DNA of 64,000 bases from Blautia schinkii DSM 10518 (GCA_000702025.1 JNKJ01000037.1:1-64000), one strand, 5' to 3'; positions 26,566 through 35,513 are shown, counted from the stretch's first letter. Notes: generated by a model not told the origin, from the letters alone. A program made the numbers and translations.

Positions 26566-27267
26566 TTAAACCCTGCAGCAAACAACAGCAATGATGGTAC
26601 TGGACATTACTAAGAAAATATCTTTTGCAGTCAGTCTTATAATGTAATAGCTATCTTTCTTATACGGACTCTCAATTCCTCTGACAATGGCTGATGACGC
26701 CAGTTCGTCCGCTATTTTCAGGCTTCTGAAAACCATAGGGACAATTGCATATTCCAATGTACTAAGCGGGTGAAAAAGGACTGTTCTTATAGACCGCAAA
26801 AAGCCTCTTACCTTCATAGCGTCTTTTACTTCACCAAACTCATGAACAACGGTGGGAACAAATCGGAGCATGACAATTAAAATCAGCATTATATTTTCGG
26901 GAATCGGTAACTTCCTTATACTGGAAGTCAGTTTGCCTGAAGGAATATGCACTATCAGGCACACAATCATCGCCGGCATCAATAGACGATAAAGCATATG
27001 AAATAATAGCGGCGATGGAAAAGTGATATGGTATTTTGTATTAATGGCCAGCCAAACTACCGACAGGATATATACTCCCAACATTCCTAATCCCATCGTA
27101 AATAACTCAAAATAGCATAACAATAGAAAAAGCCATATCATATATAGACCATGCCCCAGCAAACTGGTGCTCAAGAAGGAAGTGAAACATGCGCAGACAG
27201 CCAACAGCAACACTGTCCTGCCATCGATCTGCTCCACTTTTCTAATGTTACTATGATTCATAATCAT
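26566..27267 (-). CDS. ECF transporter T component (set 1)
   Basis: 233 residues with about five to six hydrophobic segments and cytoplasmic coupling regions (KDAMKVRGF, SSAIVRGIE: the two Arg-containing motifs by which EcfT touches the ATPases). Start ATGA overlaps the S-component stop. Its ATPase partner is at the far end of the same operon (10230-11693), or could be the stand-alone set at 28319. It works in the membrane as scaffold of an importer. Confidence 0.85.
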   Translation of the reverse strand: MIMNHSNIRKVEQIDGRTVLLLAVCACFTSFLSTSLLGHGLYMIWLFLLLCYFELFTMGLGMLGVYILSVVWLAINTKYHITFPSPLLFHMLYRLLMPAMIVCLIVHIPSGKLTSSIRKLPIPENIMLILIVMLRFVPTVVHEFGEVKDAMKVRGFLRSIRTVLFHPLSTLEYAIVPMVFRSLKIADELASSAIVRGIESPYKKDSYYIIRLTAKDIFLVMSSTIIAVVCCRV

Positions 27268-27875
27268 TCCAAGATACCAGCTTTCTGAAAATGTCTTCTT
27301 AATAATCTCTGTCCGAACAGAACACCTAATACAGCAAGAAGACCGGTTATTGCACAGCCCAAAAGCATCAGCCCCGGATGGGTTGACATTAAAAACTGCA
27401 TATCTAAGGTTTCCTGTGAAAAGCCACTATTTAATGCCATTTCTTTATAACTGTCCCATGCCCACCATAGAGGCACCGCACAACCAACGAAATTCCCAAT
27501 ACTGTTTAAAGCCCAGCCAGTCATATTGCGGATCGGCTTTCTGTATGTATTTTTTCCAATCATAGACAGCTCGGAAATAACGCCTACAATCAGGAAATAT
27601 GGCAGCAAGAAGGCGTAACCCATAAGTGCCTGGATAAGGCCATACACAAATGCCCAAACAAACAACAGCCCATGTTTGTTCACCCGGTTTGCCGCTACAA
27701 GGAAGAATACAGCTCCTAAAAAGCCGTCAATGGCGGCTGAACCATATAAATACACTTCTGAAAATGGCAATGTGACAGCGCTGACCACCATTGCTATCAT
27801 ATAATTGATTACCAACATGGCTGCAACCGTGATTACGTCTCTGATACTAAACTTACTTCCCTTTGTTTCACTCAT
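27264..27875 (-). CDS. ECF transporter S component (set 1), Trep_Strep-type
   Basis: 203 residues with about six hydrophobic segments, resembling the TIGR02185 (Trep_Strep) group of S components, and similar in style to the second S component at 30557-31144 (both end in RHFQKAGI / KHFERAGI). S components bind the substrate; this group has no firmly known vitamin substrate and is found beside NRPS siderophore genes. First gene of the long NRPS operon, preceded by GGAGGATCTTTAT and by two copies of the GTTAG-N6-CTAAC palindrome. Import of the locus' metal complex is the natural guess. Confidence 0.8.
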   Translation of the reverse strand: MSETKGSKFSIRDVITVAAMLVINYMIAMVVSAVTLPFSEVYLYGSAAIDGFLGAVFFLVAANRVNKHGLLFVWAFVYGLIQALMGYAFLLPYFLIVGVISELSMIGKNTYRKPIRNMTGWALNSIGNFVGCAVPLWWAWDSYKEMALNSGFSQETLDMQFLMSTHPGLMLLGCAITGLLAVLGVLFGQRLLRRHFQKAGILE

Positions 27876-27906
27876 ATAAAGATCCTCCTGTAATATAGTG
27901 GTTTTA

Positions 27907-27959
27907 GTTAGTTTCTGCTAACCATTAGTTAAAGCTTCGGTGCGTTAGCAGCAACTAAC
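27907..27959 (-). promoter_or_regulatory. Double GTTAG-N6-CTAAC operator of the NRPS operon
   Basis: Two palindromes, GTTAGTTTCTGCTAAC (27907-27922) and GTTAGCAGCAACTAAC (27944-27959), which are also near-perfect inverted copies of each other (15 of 16). They lie 32-84 bases upstream of the first start codon of the operon. Likely repressor sites; they share the core with 10110-10125 and 31185-31200. Confidence 0.7.
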
Positions 27960-28318
27960 TCCATAGTATTTTACAGGATTCTTTTTAATATTTCTACCCC
28001 ATTAAATGTGTATTTTTTTCAAAATAGCCCATTTTAACAGTTTGTTTCATGTCAAAGGCTTGTCATATCACAGGACTGGAGATGACTTTATGAAACATTC
28101 GATTAAATTTCGTCTTACTTTATTATTAAATTATAAAATAATTGCCGCAGACTTTTTGATAAATCGACATTGTCATCTATTATAAAAAGTACTGCGGCCT
28201 GAATCATTATATTAACTTCCAGCTTACTCTTACATATTTCTATATCCGAAATAAGTTCTCTTTAGTCCTTATGGCAAATAACATTTCTCTTAACCCACTT
28301 CAAAGTACTCTTTCGCTT
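27960..28318. other. Intergenic region between NRPS and second ECF operon
   Basis: Contains the upstream part of the NRPS promoter and a terminator hairpin (28144-28208). A 31-codon plus-strand frame at 28090-28185 with GGACTGGAG in front begins MKHSIKFRLTLLL, like the start of a sensor kinase, but stops at once; it may be a gene relic. Nothing else is seen. Confidence 0.4.
28144..28208 (-). terminator. Terminator of ECF set 2 operon
   Basis: GCCGCAG-AC-TTTTT at 28144-28157 pairs with AAAAAGT-A-CTGCGGC at 28194-28208; on the minus strand it is followed by AATTATTTTAT. It lies 111 bases after the EcfA gene end. The long loop makes this moderate evidence. Confidence 0.45.
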
Positions 28319-29818
28319 TCATATAGCCATTGCTGACTCACCCTTTTCGTGGGAGAAAAATTCCTGTAAAAGTCTTACAGCCTCGTTATCCATAGGCCGA
28401 TGCCATAATATACGGCCATGCTCAATAAACATAAGATGTGTACAGCATTTGTATATCAGTTCAGGATCATGCGTTATCAGAAACAACGTTTTTTTCATTT
28501 CTTTTAGCTGTATTAATTTTTCTGAAACCTCAAGCATATGTCTATAATCCAACCCGCTGGTGGGTTCATCAAATATGATTATTTCTTTTCCAGATGCAAC
28601 AGCACTGCCAATAGCAACTCGCTGCTTCTCTCCACCGGATAATGACATTGGGTGCAGTTTCAGTTTATCCGACAAATCAAGCCCGGCCAAAATTTCTTGT
28701 GCCCGAACCTTGTCCTCTTCCTCATTTTCTCCATCCATACTCAGCAAAAGTTCATCAAGTACATCTTCTGTAAAAAGCTGGTGATTTACATCCTGCATTA
28801 CCATATAGGAAATATGCCGGCGCTTCTTCGCATTGAGAGCATTGCCATTTAATTTCAAAGTGCCCTTTGAAGATTTATCTAATCCGCATAGACATCTGGC
28901 AAAAGAGGATTTACCAGCTCCATTGTCACCAATGATTCCAATGATTTCTCCCTGCGGCAATGTTAAATCCGGTATGTTTACAATCGGATATCCCCGTTTT
29001 TCATATGAAAACCAAAAATTATCAATCTGCAGGCTTTTTTCATTTGCTTCAGGGGTTTTTTCAGGCATCAGGTCAAATGGATTTAATGCACGTAATCCCA
29101 TTTTCTTTAACTCTTTTGGGTCTAGTTCCAAAAATTCCTCTCTTGTATATTCATTACATATCTCTCCGCGCTTCATATATATGATTCGATCTGCATATGG
29201 AGCCAGGTAATAAAGGCGGTGTTCGGCAACAATTACTGTTTTATTTTCAGATTGCCATTGGCGAATTACTTCTGTTAAATCTTTTATCGAAGAAATATCC
29301 AAATTAGAGGACGGTTCATCCAAAACAAAAGAATTAGGGCAGATAGCATCTGCCGATGCACAGGCTATCTTCTGCTTTTCTCCACCAGATAAAGCAAACA
29401 GGCTCCGTCCAAGCAGATTTTCTAATTTAAGGCACTTTGTTGTATTCTCAAGCCTTGCCAGCATTTCCTGCACCGGCAAACCCATATTTTCGCATCCAAA
29501 CACAATCTCGCTTGTCGTATCTACATTGTAGAACTGTGTTCTCGGATTTTGAAATACAGAGCCAACCATGGGAGCAATCTGATATAACTGATAATCCTTT
29601 ACCTCTTTCCCATCCAAATAAATCTGTCCCGTTAACTGTCCATTATAGTAATGTGGAATCAATCCGTTAATCAGGCGTGTCAAAGTTGTTTTACCGCAAC
29701 CAGATTCACCACACAGTAAAACAGTCTCTCCGTCTTTGATTTTCAAATTAATATTACGCAGGCTATTCTCTGATTCTCCGCTTTCATAGGTAAAGGACAC
29801 ATCTTTAATTTCTATCAT
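28319..29818 (-). CDS. ECF transporter duplicated ATPase (EcfA-A', set 2)
   Basis: 499 residues, two ATPase domains. Domain 1: Walker A CGESGCGKTT, signature LSGGEKQKIACASA, Walker B SFVLDEPSSNLD. Domain 2: Walker A GDNGAGKSS, LSGGEKQRVAIGSA, Walker B IIIFDEPTSGLD. Same architecture as 10230-11693 but with a normal LSGGE in domain 1. Start at 29818 (AAGGGGAAGTGAA upstream); the in-frame ATG at 29860 would overlap the EcfT gene and has no site. With 29832-31144 it makes a complete ECF importer. Confidence 0.9.
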   Translation of the reverse strand: MIEIKDVSFTYESGESENSLRNINLKIKDGETVLLCGESGCGKTTLTRLINGLIPHYYNGQLTGQIYLDGKEVKDYQLYQIAPMVGSVFQNPRTQFYNVDTTSEIVFGCENMGLPVQEMLARLENTTKCLKLENLLGRSLFALSGGEKQKIACASADAICPNSFVLDEPSSNLDISSIKDLTEVIRQWQSENKTVIVAEHRLYYLAPYADRIIYMKRGEICNEYTREEFLELDPKELKKMGLRALNPFDLMPEKTPEANEKSLQIDNFWFSYEKRGYPIVNIPDLTLPQGEIIGIIGDNGAGKSSFARCLCGLDKSSKGTLKLNGNALNAKKRRHISYMVMQDVNHQLFTEDVLDELLLSMDGENEEEDKVRAQEILAGLDLSDKLKLHPMSLSGGEKQRVAIGSAVASGKEIIIFDEPTSGLDYRHMLEVSEKLIQLKEMKKTLFLITHDPELIYKCCTHLMFIEHGRILWHRPMDNEAVRLLQEFFSHEKGESAMAI

Positions 29819-29831
29819 TTCACTTCCCCTT

Positions 29832-30560
29832 CTACCATTTAATAATAAATAAGGTGACAAACAGCATAACGCCTGAAATTACTACCGCAATGACATCGTA
29901 ACAGGTAAATCCAACTCTCGTTATACTTGACCGATCCGCTGGATTATCCAACCCACGGGTTAATGCTGCCGCAGACAGTTCATCACCAATCTTTACAACC
30001 GAAATCATAAGCGGTATGAAACGATATTCAAGCAGTGCCATTGGATTCTGCCAAAATTTTTTCGTACCAAACTGGATTTCCCTCATTCTCATAGCGTCTT
30101 TAATAGCTGCTGACTCTTCCTGCATGGTAGGTAAAAAGCGAAATAATACAGAAAGAGGAATGGTAATATTCCTACCGATATGCATTCTGCTCAGTGATGT
30201 AATACACTCACTGGCAGTAGTAGATTTAATTATGTAATTTCCCATTGCAAAAGCAGGAAAAAGCCTTAAAACCAATCCCACCAATAAAACTACAACCATA
30301 TTGACAACCATGTGAAAACGAATTGAGTTTTGGATTTCCTTAACCACCAAAGCAGCTACAAACAGAACTATAAAAATGGTCGCTGCCTTATACTGCCTGT
30401 TTGTAAGTAATAGAATAAAAGGTATCACAGCCACTGCAAGCATAAAAGCGGTATGGCCGTATAAAAACTCGGCGGTAGCTACAACGGCCATCAGCAGTAA
30501 TTTTGTCCGTGGGTCTAAATGGAATCCTTTCGTCTCTGTAACAGCAAGCATGTGCATCAA
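29832..30560 (-). CDS. ECF transporter T component (set 2)
   Basis: 242 residues, hydrophobic segments through most of the chain, with two conserved coupling motifs (KDAMRMRE near 160 and AALTRGLD near 205). Overlaps the S-component stop by 4 bases and is followed after 13 bases by its ATPase gene. Membrane scaffold of the second ECF importer of this locus. Confidence 0.85.
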   Translation of the reverse strand: MMHMLAVTETKGFHLDPRTKLLLMAVVATAEFLYGHTAFMLAVAVIPFILLLTNRQYKAATIFIVLFVAALVVKEIQNSIRFHMVVNMVVVLLVGLVLRLFPAFAMGNYIIKSTTASECITSLSRMHIGRNITIPLSVLFRFLPTMQEESAAIKDAMRMREIQFGTKKFWQNPMALLEYRFIPLMISVVKIGDELSAAALTRGLDNPADRSSITRVGFTCYDVIAVVISGVMLFVTLFIIKW

Positions 30561-31144
30561 ACAATACCCGCCCTCTCAAAGTGCTTCTTTAGCATTTTAT
30601 GACCGAGCAAAGCACCGCAAATCCCGCCGACAAACAAAATCACAAATCCTATATACATCATCCATGATGGCATCATAGATTGTAATGTTTCTGCGTATTG
30701 GTCCCCCATGGAGCTGTGAATATTTTCCCAGTAGGACTGGCCGGCCATCCAAAGATTCGCAGGGCATCCCATCATGCCAAGGCAAAAACACGCATAGCTT
30801 AGGAGGGTAACTTTAAAGTTTTTATACTGACCGGCCTTTAACACAATATCAGCAAGAATTCCACCCAGTGTCCACCCCACCAGCCCAATCCATGTATAGC
30901 CTATAAGAAAGAAAAACAGACCGCAGATGACACCTGTAATTGTCAGCATCCCGCATTTCTGAATTTTTGTATAGTACAACATCATAGGAATGCCACATAC
31001 AAACGGCCAGATAAACAGAAGGAATGGATATATTACAGGCAGTGAAGTCAGTAATCCGAAAACAAAAAATATTACAAGAGTCATGGCAGTATAAATTCCT
31101 ACATTGATAAGATCTTTTCCATTTAGTTTATTAGATTTTTGCAT
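30557..31144 (-). CDS. ECF transporter S component (set 2), Trep_Strep-type
   Basis: 195 residues with about six hydrophobic segments; same family as 27264-27875 but clearly diverged, so the two sets may bind different ligands or metal states. The start follows GAAAGGACGATTAAA. One GTTAG-N6-CTAAC palindrome lies 41-56 bases upstream, linking it to the NRPS operon. Confidence 0.8.
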   Translation of the reverse strand: MQKSNKLNGKDLINVGIYTAMTLVIFFVFGLLTSLPVIYPFLLFIWPFVCGIPMMLYYTKIQKCGMLTITGVICGLFFFLIGYTWIGLVGWTLGGILADIVLKAGQYKNFKVTLLSYACFCLGMMGCPANLWMAGQSYWENIHSSMGDQYAETLQSMMPSWMMYIGFVILFVGGICGALLGHKMLKKHFERAGIV

Positions 31145-31184
31145 TTTAATCGTCCTTTCGTTATGACTAATTTCATGTTTTATG

Positions 31185-31200
31185 GTTAGATACAGCTAAC
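31185..31200 (-). promoter_or_regulatory. GTTAG-N6-CTAAC operator of ECF set 2
   Basis: GTTAGATACAGCTAAC, a 16-bp palindrome in the gap between the S-component gene and the TetR gene. Same core as the sites before ABC pair 1 and before the NRPS operon. Confidence 0.65.
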
Positions 31201-31222
31201 TGTCAGGGAAATTTTTTGGGGA

Positions 31223-31840
31223 TTAAATCCCCAAAACAGTTTGCCAGCCCGAGCTGAAAAATACTGATAGTGTATGAGCATACTTCAATGCAGCTGGCTT
31301 TGGATAATTGTGCATAACAATTTCCGCAATTGAAGCATAGTAAGAATGGACCAACATATGCCACTCATCCTCATCTAAATCATTGACAGGTACACCGCGT
31401 GCTTTTAATTCTGCAATGAGTTTTATTGTCTCCTGCACATCCGCGCGTACCAAGTCGTCTAAAAAGCCTGCATACTTTGTTCCTGACGAGTACATTAGAA
31501 GCAGCCTGAATACATCAAAATTCTCATAAATGTATTCAATTATCTGTATAATCGTGCTTTCTGACAGCTTCCACAAATTCTTAAGCTCATCCGTTTTTAC
31601 TAAATCAAAATGCTTATCTATTGATTCTGAATATATCTTTTGGATTGTCTGAACAACTGATTCCACTAAAGAACCAAATAAAGCTTCCTTATCAGCAAAA
31701 TGATTGTAAAAGGCACCATTGGTTACATTTGCGTCTTTACAGATTTCCCTAATACTGGCTCTTTCAAAGCCAAATTCTAAGAAGTGTTTCTTTGCACAGG
31801 CCAAAAGATTTTCATGAGTTTGCTGGAAATCCCTTGACAT
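31223..31840 (-). CDS. TetR-family regulator of ABC pair 2
   Basis: 205 residues: TetR helix-turn-helix at about 10-55 (ACAKKHFLEFGFERASIREI, then NVTNGAFYNHFADKEALFGS) and a ligand-binding C-terminal domain. Divergent from the ABC pair starting at 31967, with a 34-bp palindromic operator in between (31861-31894), which implies autorepression and repression of the pair. Start preceded by GGAGGGGAGGAA. Confidence 0.85.
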   Translation of the reverse strand: MSRDFQQTHENLLACAKKHFLEFGFERASIREICKDANVTNGAFYNHFADKEALFGSLVESVVQTIQKIYSESIDKHFDLVKTDELKNLWKLSESTIIQIIEYIYENFDVFRLLLMYSSGTKYAGFLDDLVRADVQETIKLIAELKARGVPVNDLDEDEWHMLVHSYYASIAEIVMHNYPKPAALKYAHTLSVFFSSGWQTVLGI

Positions 31841-31860
31841 TTCCTCCCCTCCATTCTATA

Positions 31861-31894
31861 CTATATTACACTGTAATATTACATCGTAATATAG
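31861..31894. promoter_or_regulatory. TetR operator, tandem TTAC-N3-GTAA palindromes
   Basis: Two overlapping palindromes, TATTACACTGTAATA and TATTACATCGTAATA, make one symmetric 34-bp unit flanked by CTATATTAC and GTAATATAG. It lies 20 bases before the TetR start and 72 before the ABC start, fitting control of both divergent units. Confidence 0.75.
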
Positions 31895-31966
31895 ATTTTA
31901 CCACCCTTTTCCTAAAAAATCAATACCCAATTACAAATTCTGATTAGCAGAAAGGAAGATGTTTAT

Positions 31967-33721
31967 ATGAAATCAAAAGAACCGGGGGCAATCCGGCAGC
32001 TTTTTATGTTTGTTGGCAGTAGCAAGGGGAAAATGAAATTTTCCATTCTTATGGCCGTTTTAGGGGAACTATTTGGTATGGTTCCATTTCTTATGCTGGC
32101 GATGTTGGCAGATTCACTCTATTCCGGAACAGCTACTACTAAAAACACGGTGATACTGGCGGGAATCGCGGCACTTTGCCAGTGCATTAAAACGTTCCTT
32201 ACATGGAGGTCGTCCCTTCTGTCCCACCGTATTTCCTTTACTATTTTACAAAATATACGTGAAAGAATTGCCGATAAAATGGCGAAGGTTCCCATGGGCG
32301 TCATGTTGGAAACCCCTTCCGGCAGTTTTAAAAACTTAATTGTAGATAATGTAGCAAAGCTAGAGGATTCTATGGCCCATTTTATGCCTGAACTTCCGTC
32401 CCACATTACAGCACCTCTATGCAGTATTCTATTAATCTTTATTTTGGATTGGCGTATGGGGCTGGCCTCTTTAATTACTGTCCCATTGGGAGGTTTGTTT
32501 TTCGCTGCCATGATGCGCGGATATGCCTCCCGTATGGAAAACTATATGTGTTCTGCGAATGAAATGAACAGTTCTCTTGTGGAATATGTAAATGGTATTC
32601 AGGTCATTAAAGCTTTTAACCGGTCCAGCTCGTCCTATGGTCAATACTCAAAAGCTGTCAATTACTTCCACGACTGCACCATGGAATGGTGGAGCGAGTG
32701 CTGGCTATGGAATGCGGCCGCTCGTGCAGTCCTTCCCTCCACCTTACTTGGCACGCTTCCTATAGGTGCTTTGCTTTTTATGAATGGTTCGATTACTTTA
32801 CCGGTTCTGATGATATGTCTTATTGTCCCCCTTGGCTTTACAGGGCCGCTGATGAAAGTATCGGAAGCCATGGAGCAGGTGAGTATGATCAAAGGAAACC
32901 TTGAACAAGTTACTGCCTTCTTGAAAACACCTGAACTGCAGCGGCCTGCGGACCCGGTCACGCTCACAGAACCGACATTTGAATTTAGCCACGTTTGCTT
33001 TGGTTATAACAAAAGTGAAGTGCTGCACGATATCTCATTTAAGACGTCACCGAAATCAATGACAGCGATTGTCGGTCCATCCGGATCTGGTAAATCTACC
33101 ATAGCCAAATTAATGGCGGGATTTTGGGATGCCACCTCCGGGATTGTGCTTTTTGATTCACAGGATATTCGCAACATCCCCTTTGACCAGCTGATGGGAG
33201 AAATCAGTTATGTTGCACAGGATAACTTTCTTTTTGACAAAACCATCCGTGATAATATCCGCATGGGAAATCCAGCCGCAACAGACGAACAAATAAAAAC
33301 CGTTGCAAAAGCTGCAAACTGCCATGATTTTATCATGCAATTAGAAAAAGGCTACGACACTATGGCCGGAGATGCCGGAGACCGCCTATCCGGTGGAGAA
33401 CGCCAACGTATCACCATAGCGCGTGCCATGCTTAAAAAAGCTTCCGTGGTTATTCTTGATGAAGCAACTGCCTATGCAGATCCGGAAAATGAAGCACTGA
33501 TACAAGAAGCAATCAGTAATCTAATTTCCGGGAAAACCCTAATTGTTGTTGCACATCGTCTGAATACGATCCGCAATGCCGATCAAATCCTTGTTGTAGC
33601 TGATGGAAAAATAGCTGGATGCGGAACGCAAAATGAACTGTTAGAAAACTGCCCTCTTTATAAGAAAATGTGGGAGAATTATTCAGAAGCGGTAACTTCC
33701 AAAACGAAAGGAGAATCTTAG
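31967..33721 (+). CDS. ABC half-transporter, YbtP/IrtA-like (pair 2, first gene)
   Basis: 584 residues: exporter-type membrane domain (about 20-320), ATPase with Walker A GPSGSGKST (about 370), LSGGERQRITIARA, Walker B VVILDEATAYAD and AHRL switch. The AYAD after the catalytic Glu parallels the AFSD of 8254-10074, as in siderophore-type half-transporters. Start supported by GAAAGGAAGATGTTTAT. The stop codon abuts the partner ATG. Controlled by a TetR operator and not by the GTTAG site, so it may answer to a different signal. Confidence 0.85.
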   Translation: MKSKEPGAIRQLFMFVGSSKGKMKFSILMAVLGELFGMVPFLMLAMLADSLYSGTATTKNTVILAGIAALCQCIKTFLTWRSSLLSHRISFTILQNIRERIADKMAKVPMGVMLETPSGSFKNLIVDNVAKLEDSMAHFMPELPSHITAPLCSILLIFILDWRMGLASLITVPLGGLFFAAMMRGYASRMENYMCSANEMNSSLVEYVNGIQVIKAFNRSSSSYGQYSKAVNYFHDCTMEWWSECWLWNAAARAVLPSTLLGTLPIGALLFMNGSITLPVLMICLIVPLGFTGPLMKVSEAMEQVSMIKGNLEQVTAFLKTPELQRPADPVTLTEPTFEFSHVCFGYNKSEVLHDISFKTSPKSMTAIVGPSGSGKSTIAKLMAGFWDATSGIVLFDSQDIRNIPFDQLMGEISYVAQDNFLFDKTIRDNIRMGNPAATDEQIKTVAKAANCHDFIMQLEKGYDTMAGDAGDRLSGGERQRITIARAMLKKASVVILDEATAYADPENEALIQEAISNLISGKTLIVVAHRLNTIRNADQILVVADGKIAGCGTQNELLENCPLYKKMWENYSEAVTSKTKGES

Positions 33722-35446
33722 ATGTTTGAAATGATTTCTCGTATTTATCAAATCGCCGGCTCCAGCAGAAAAAAAATAACAGTTGGAATACTGTGCAATA
33801 TTTTAAAATCCTTTTTTCAAAGTTTTATGATGCTTAGTGTATTTTTAATCATGTTGAACCTTGATACACTAACTTCCTCAATAATATTAAAAGCTGTAAC
33901 TATCATTCTTATTGGTATTCTTGGACGTTTCTTTTTCCAATGGATGAGTGACCGTACCATGAGCGGAACCGGTTATGATATTTTCCGTGATTACCGATTA
34001 GAAATTGGTGAACGATTAAAACAAGCACCTATGGGGTATTTTTCAGAGCAGAATCTTGGAACCATCCAAACAATTTTAACCACTACCATAGCGGATCTGG
34101 AAGGTTACTCAATGATGGCTATCGAACAGATGACCAGTGGTGTTGCTATGGCGTTCCTTATGTCTTTCATGATGTTCTTTTTCAACCCAATAATAGGGAC
34201 ACTGAGTATGATAGGCTTAGTAATTGGCCTGACAGTATTACGCCTGGTCAGACAGCGGGCCGCAGAACATTCGCCAATTTATCAGGCTGCCCAGGAAAAT
34301 CTGGTTAATAAATGTTTAGAGTACATACGTGGGATTGCTGTTCTCCGTTCATTTTCAAACGGCAAAAGCGGCCAGCAAGAGGTACACACCGCATTTCAAA
34401 AGAAATGGGACGCTGATTATTCGCAGGAAAAGGCAACCGCAGGTGTTCTCCGGCTATATGGCCTTGTCTATAAATTGATGAGCTGCGTCTTAATCGCTGC
34501 TGCTGGTATCTTATACATGGACGGAAAAATCCCCCTGCCATTCTGTATGACATTTTTGTTTTGTGCATTTACCGTCTATTCTGATTTGGAAACTATGGGA
34601 AACAGTGCATTCTTGAGCAAGAAAATAAATACCGAATTAGACCGTTTGGAGGAAGTGACAAATATTCCCCAGATGGACACCACCACGGATAGACTCCATC
34701 CTTCCAATTATGAGATTTCATTAAAAGATGTATCATTTGGCTATGGTTCCCGCAGAATTATTGACCACATATCCTTAAACATACCAGAACATACTACCTG
34801 TGCGATTGTAGGTCCGTCAGGAAGCGGTAAAACGACATTATGTAACTTAATCGCTCGTTTCTGGGACGTTCAGGAAGGCTCTGTGTGTATTGGCGGCCAA
34901 AATGTGAAAGACTATACCGCTGACAGTGTGCTTGACTGTATCAGTATGGTTTTCCAAAAGGTTTATCTATTCCATGACACAATCGAAAATAATATTAAGT
35001 TTGGGAAGCCTGATGCGTCACTTGAAGAAGTAATGGAGGCAGCAAAAAGAGCCTGCTGTCATGACTTTATTATGGCCTTGCCGGATGGATATCAGACTGT
35101 AATTGGCGAAAGTGGGTCTACATTATCGGGCGGCGAGAAACAAAGAATCTCCATTGCACGGGCAATTTTAAAAGACGCACCCATTGTCATTTTAGATGAA
35201 GCGACTTCCAGTGTTGACCCTGAAAATGAACAGGCACTTTTATCTGCGATTGAGGAGCTGACTAAAAATAAGACTTTAATTTCCATAGCCCACCGATTGA
35301 GTACCGTACAAAAAGCTGATCAGATTATTGTGATTGATAATGGGCAAGTCAGACAAAAGGGCACCCATGACCAGCTCAGTAAAAAGGACGGAATTTACCG
35401 GAATTTCCTTAAATTACGTGTAGAAGCCACCGGATGGCAATTATAA
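33722..35446 (+). CDS. ABC half-transporter, YbtQ/IrtB-like (pair 2, second gene)
   Basis: 574 residues: six-segment membrane domain, then ATPase with Walker A GPSGSGKTT (about 365), LSGGEKQRISIARA, Walker B IVILDEATSSVD. Starts immediately after the partner's stop, with AAAGGAGAATCTTAG as binding site inside the partner's end. The decayed exporter piece at 2848-3120 resembles this gene. Terminator follows at 35484. Confidence 0.85.
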   Translation: MFEMISRIYQIAGSSRKKITVGILCNILKSFFQSFMMLSVFLIMLNLDTLTSSIILKAVTIILIGILGRFFFQWMSDRTMSGTGYDIFRDYRLEIGERLKQAPMGYFSEQNLGTIQTILTTTIADLEGYSMMAIEQMTSGVAMAFLMSFMMFFFNPIIGTLSMIGLVIGLTVLRLVRQRAAEHSPIYQAAQENLVNKCLEYIRGIAVLRSFSNGKSGQQEVHTAFQKKWDADYSQEKATAGVLRLYGLVYKLMSCVLIAAAGILYMDGKIPLPFCMTFLFCAFTVYSDLETMGNSAFLSKKINTELDRLEEVTNIPQMDTTTDRLHPSNYEISLKDVSFGYGSRRIIDHISLNIPEHTTCAIVGPSGSGKTTLCNLIARFWDVQEGSVCIGGQNVKDYTADSVLDCISMVFQKVYLFHDTIENNIKFGKPDASLEEVMEAAKRACCHDFIMALPDGYQTVIGESGSTLSGGEKQRISIARAILKDAPIVILDEATSSVDPENEQALLSAIEELTKNKTLISIAHRLSTVQKADQIIVIDNGQVRQKGTHDQLSKKDGIYRNFLKLRVEATGWQL

Positions 35447-35483
35447 ATATTACCCCATTTCACCCCTCTGTATCAATGAAAAC

Positions 35484-35513
35484 CAGGGAAGGATTTAATG
35501 GATTCCTTCCCTG
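35484..35513 (+). terminator. Rho-independent terminator of ABC pair 2
   Basis: CAGGGAAGGA pairs with TCCTTCCCTG around TTTAATGGAT, followed by ATTTTCTTTTTG. Confidence 0.85.

Noticed and set aside
6516..35446. Salicylate synthase or isochorismate enzymes for the starter unit
   Set aside because: Looked for in both strands of the locus; no chorismate-binding-type gene is present.
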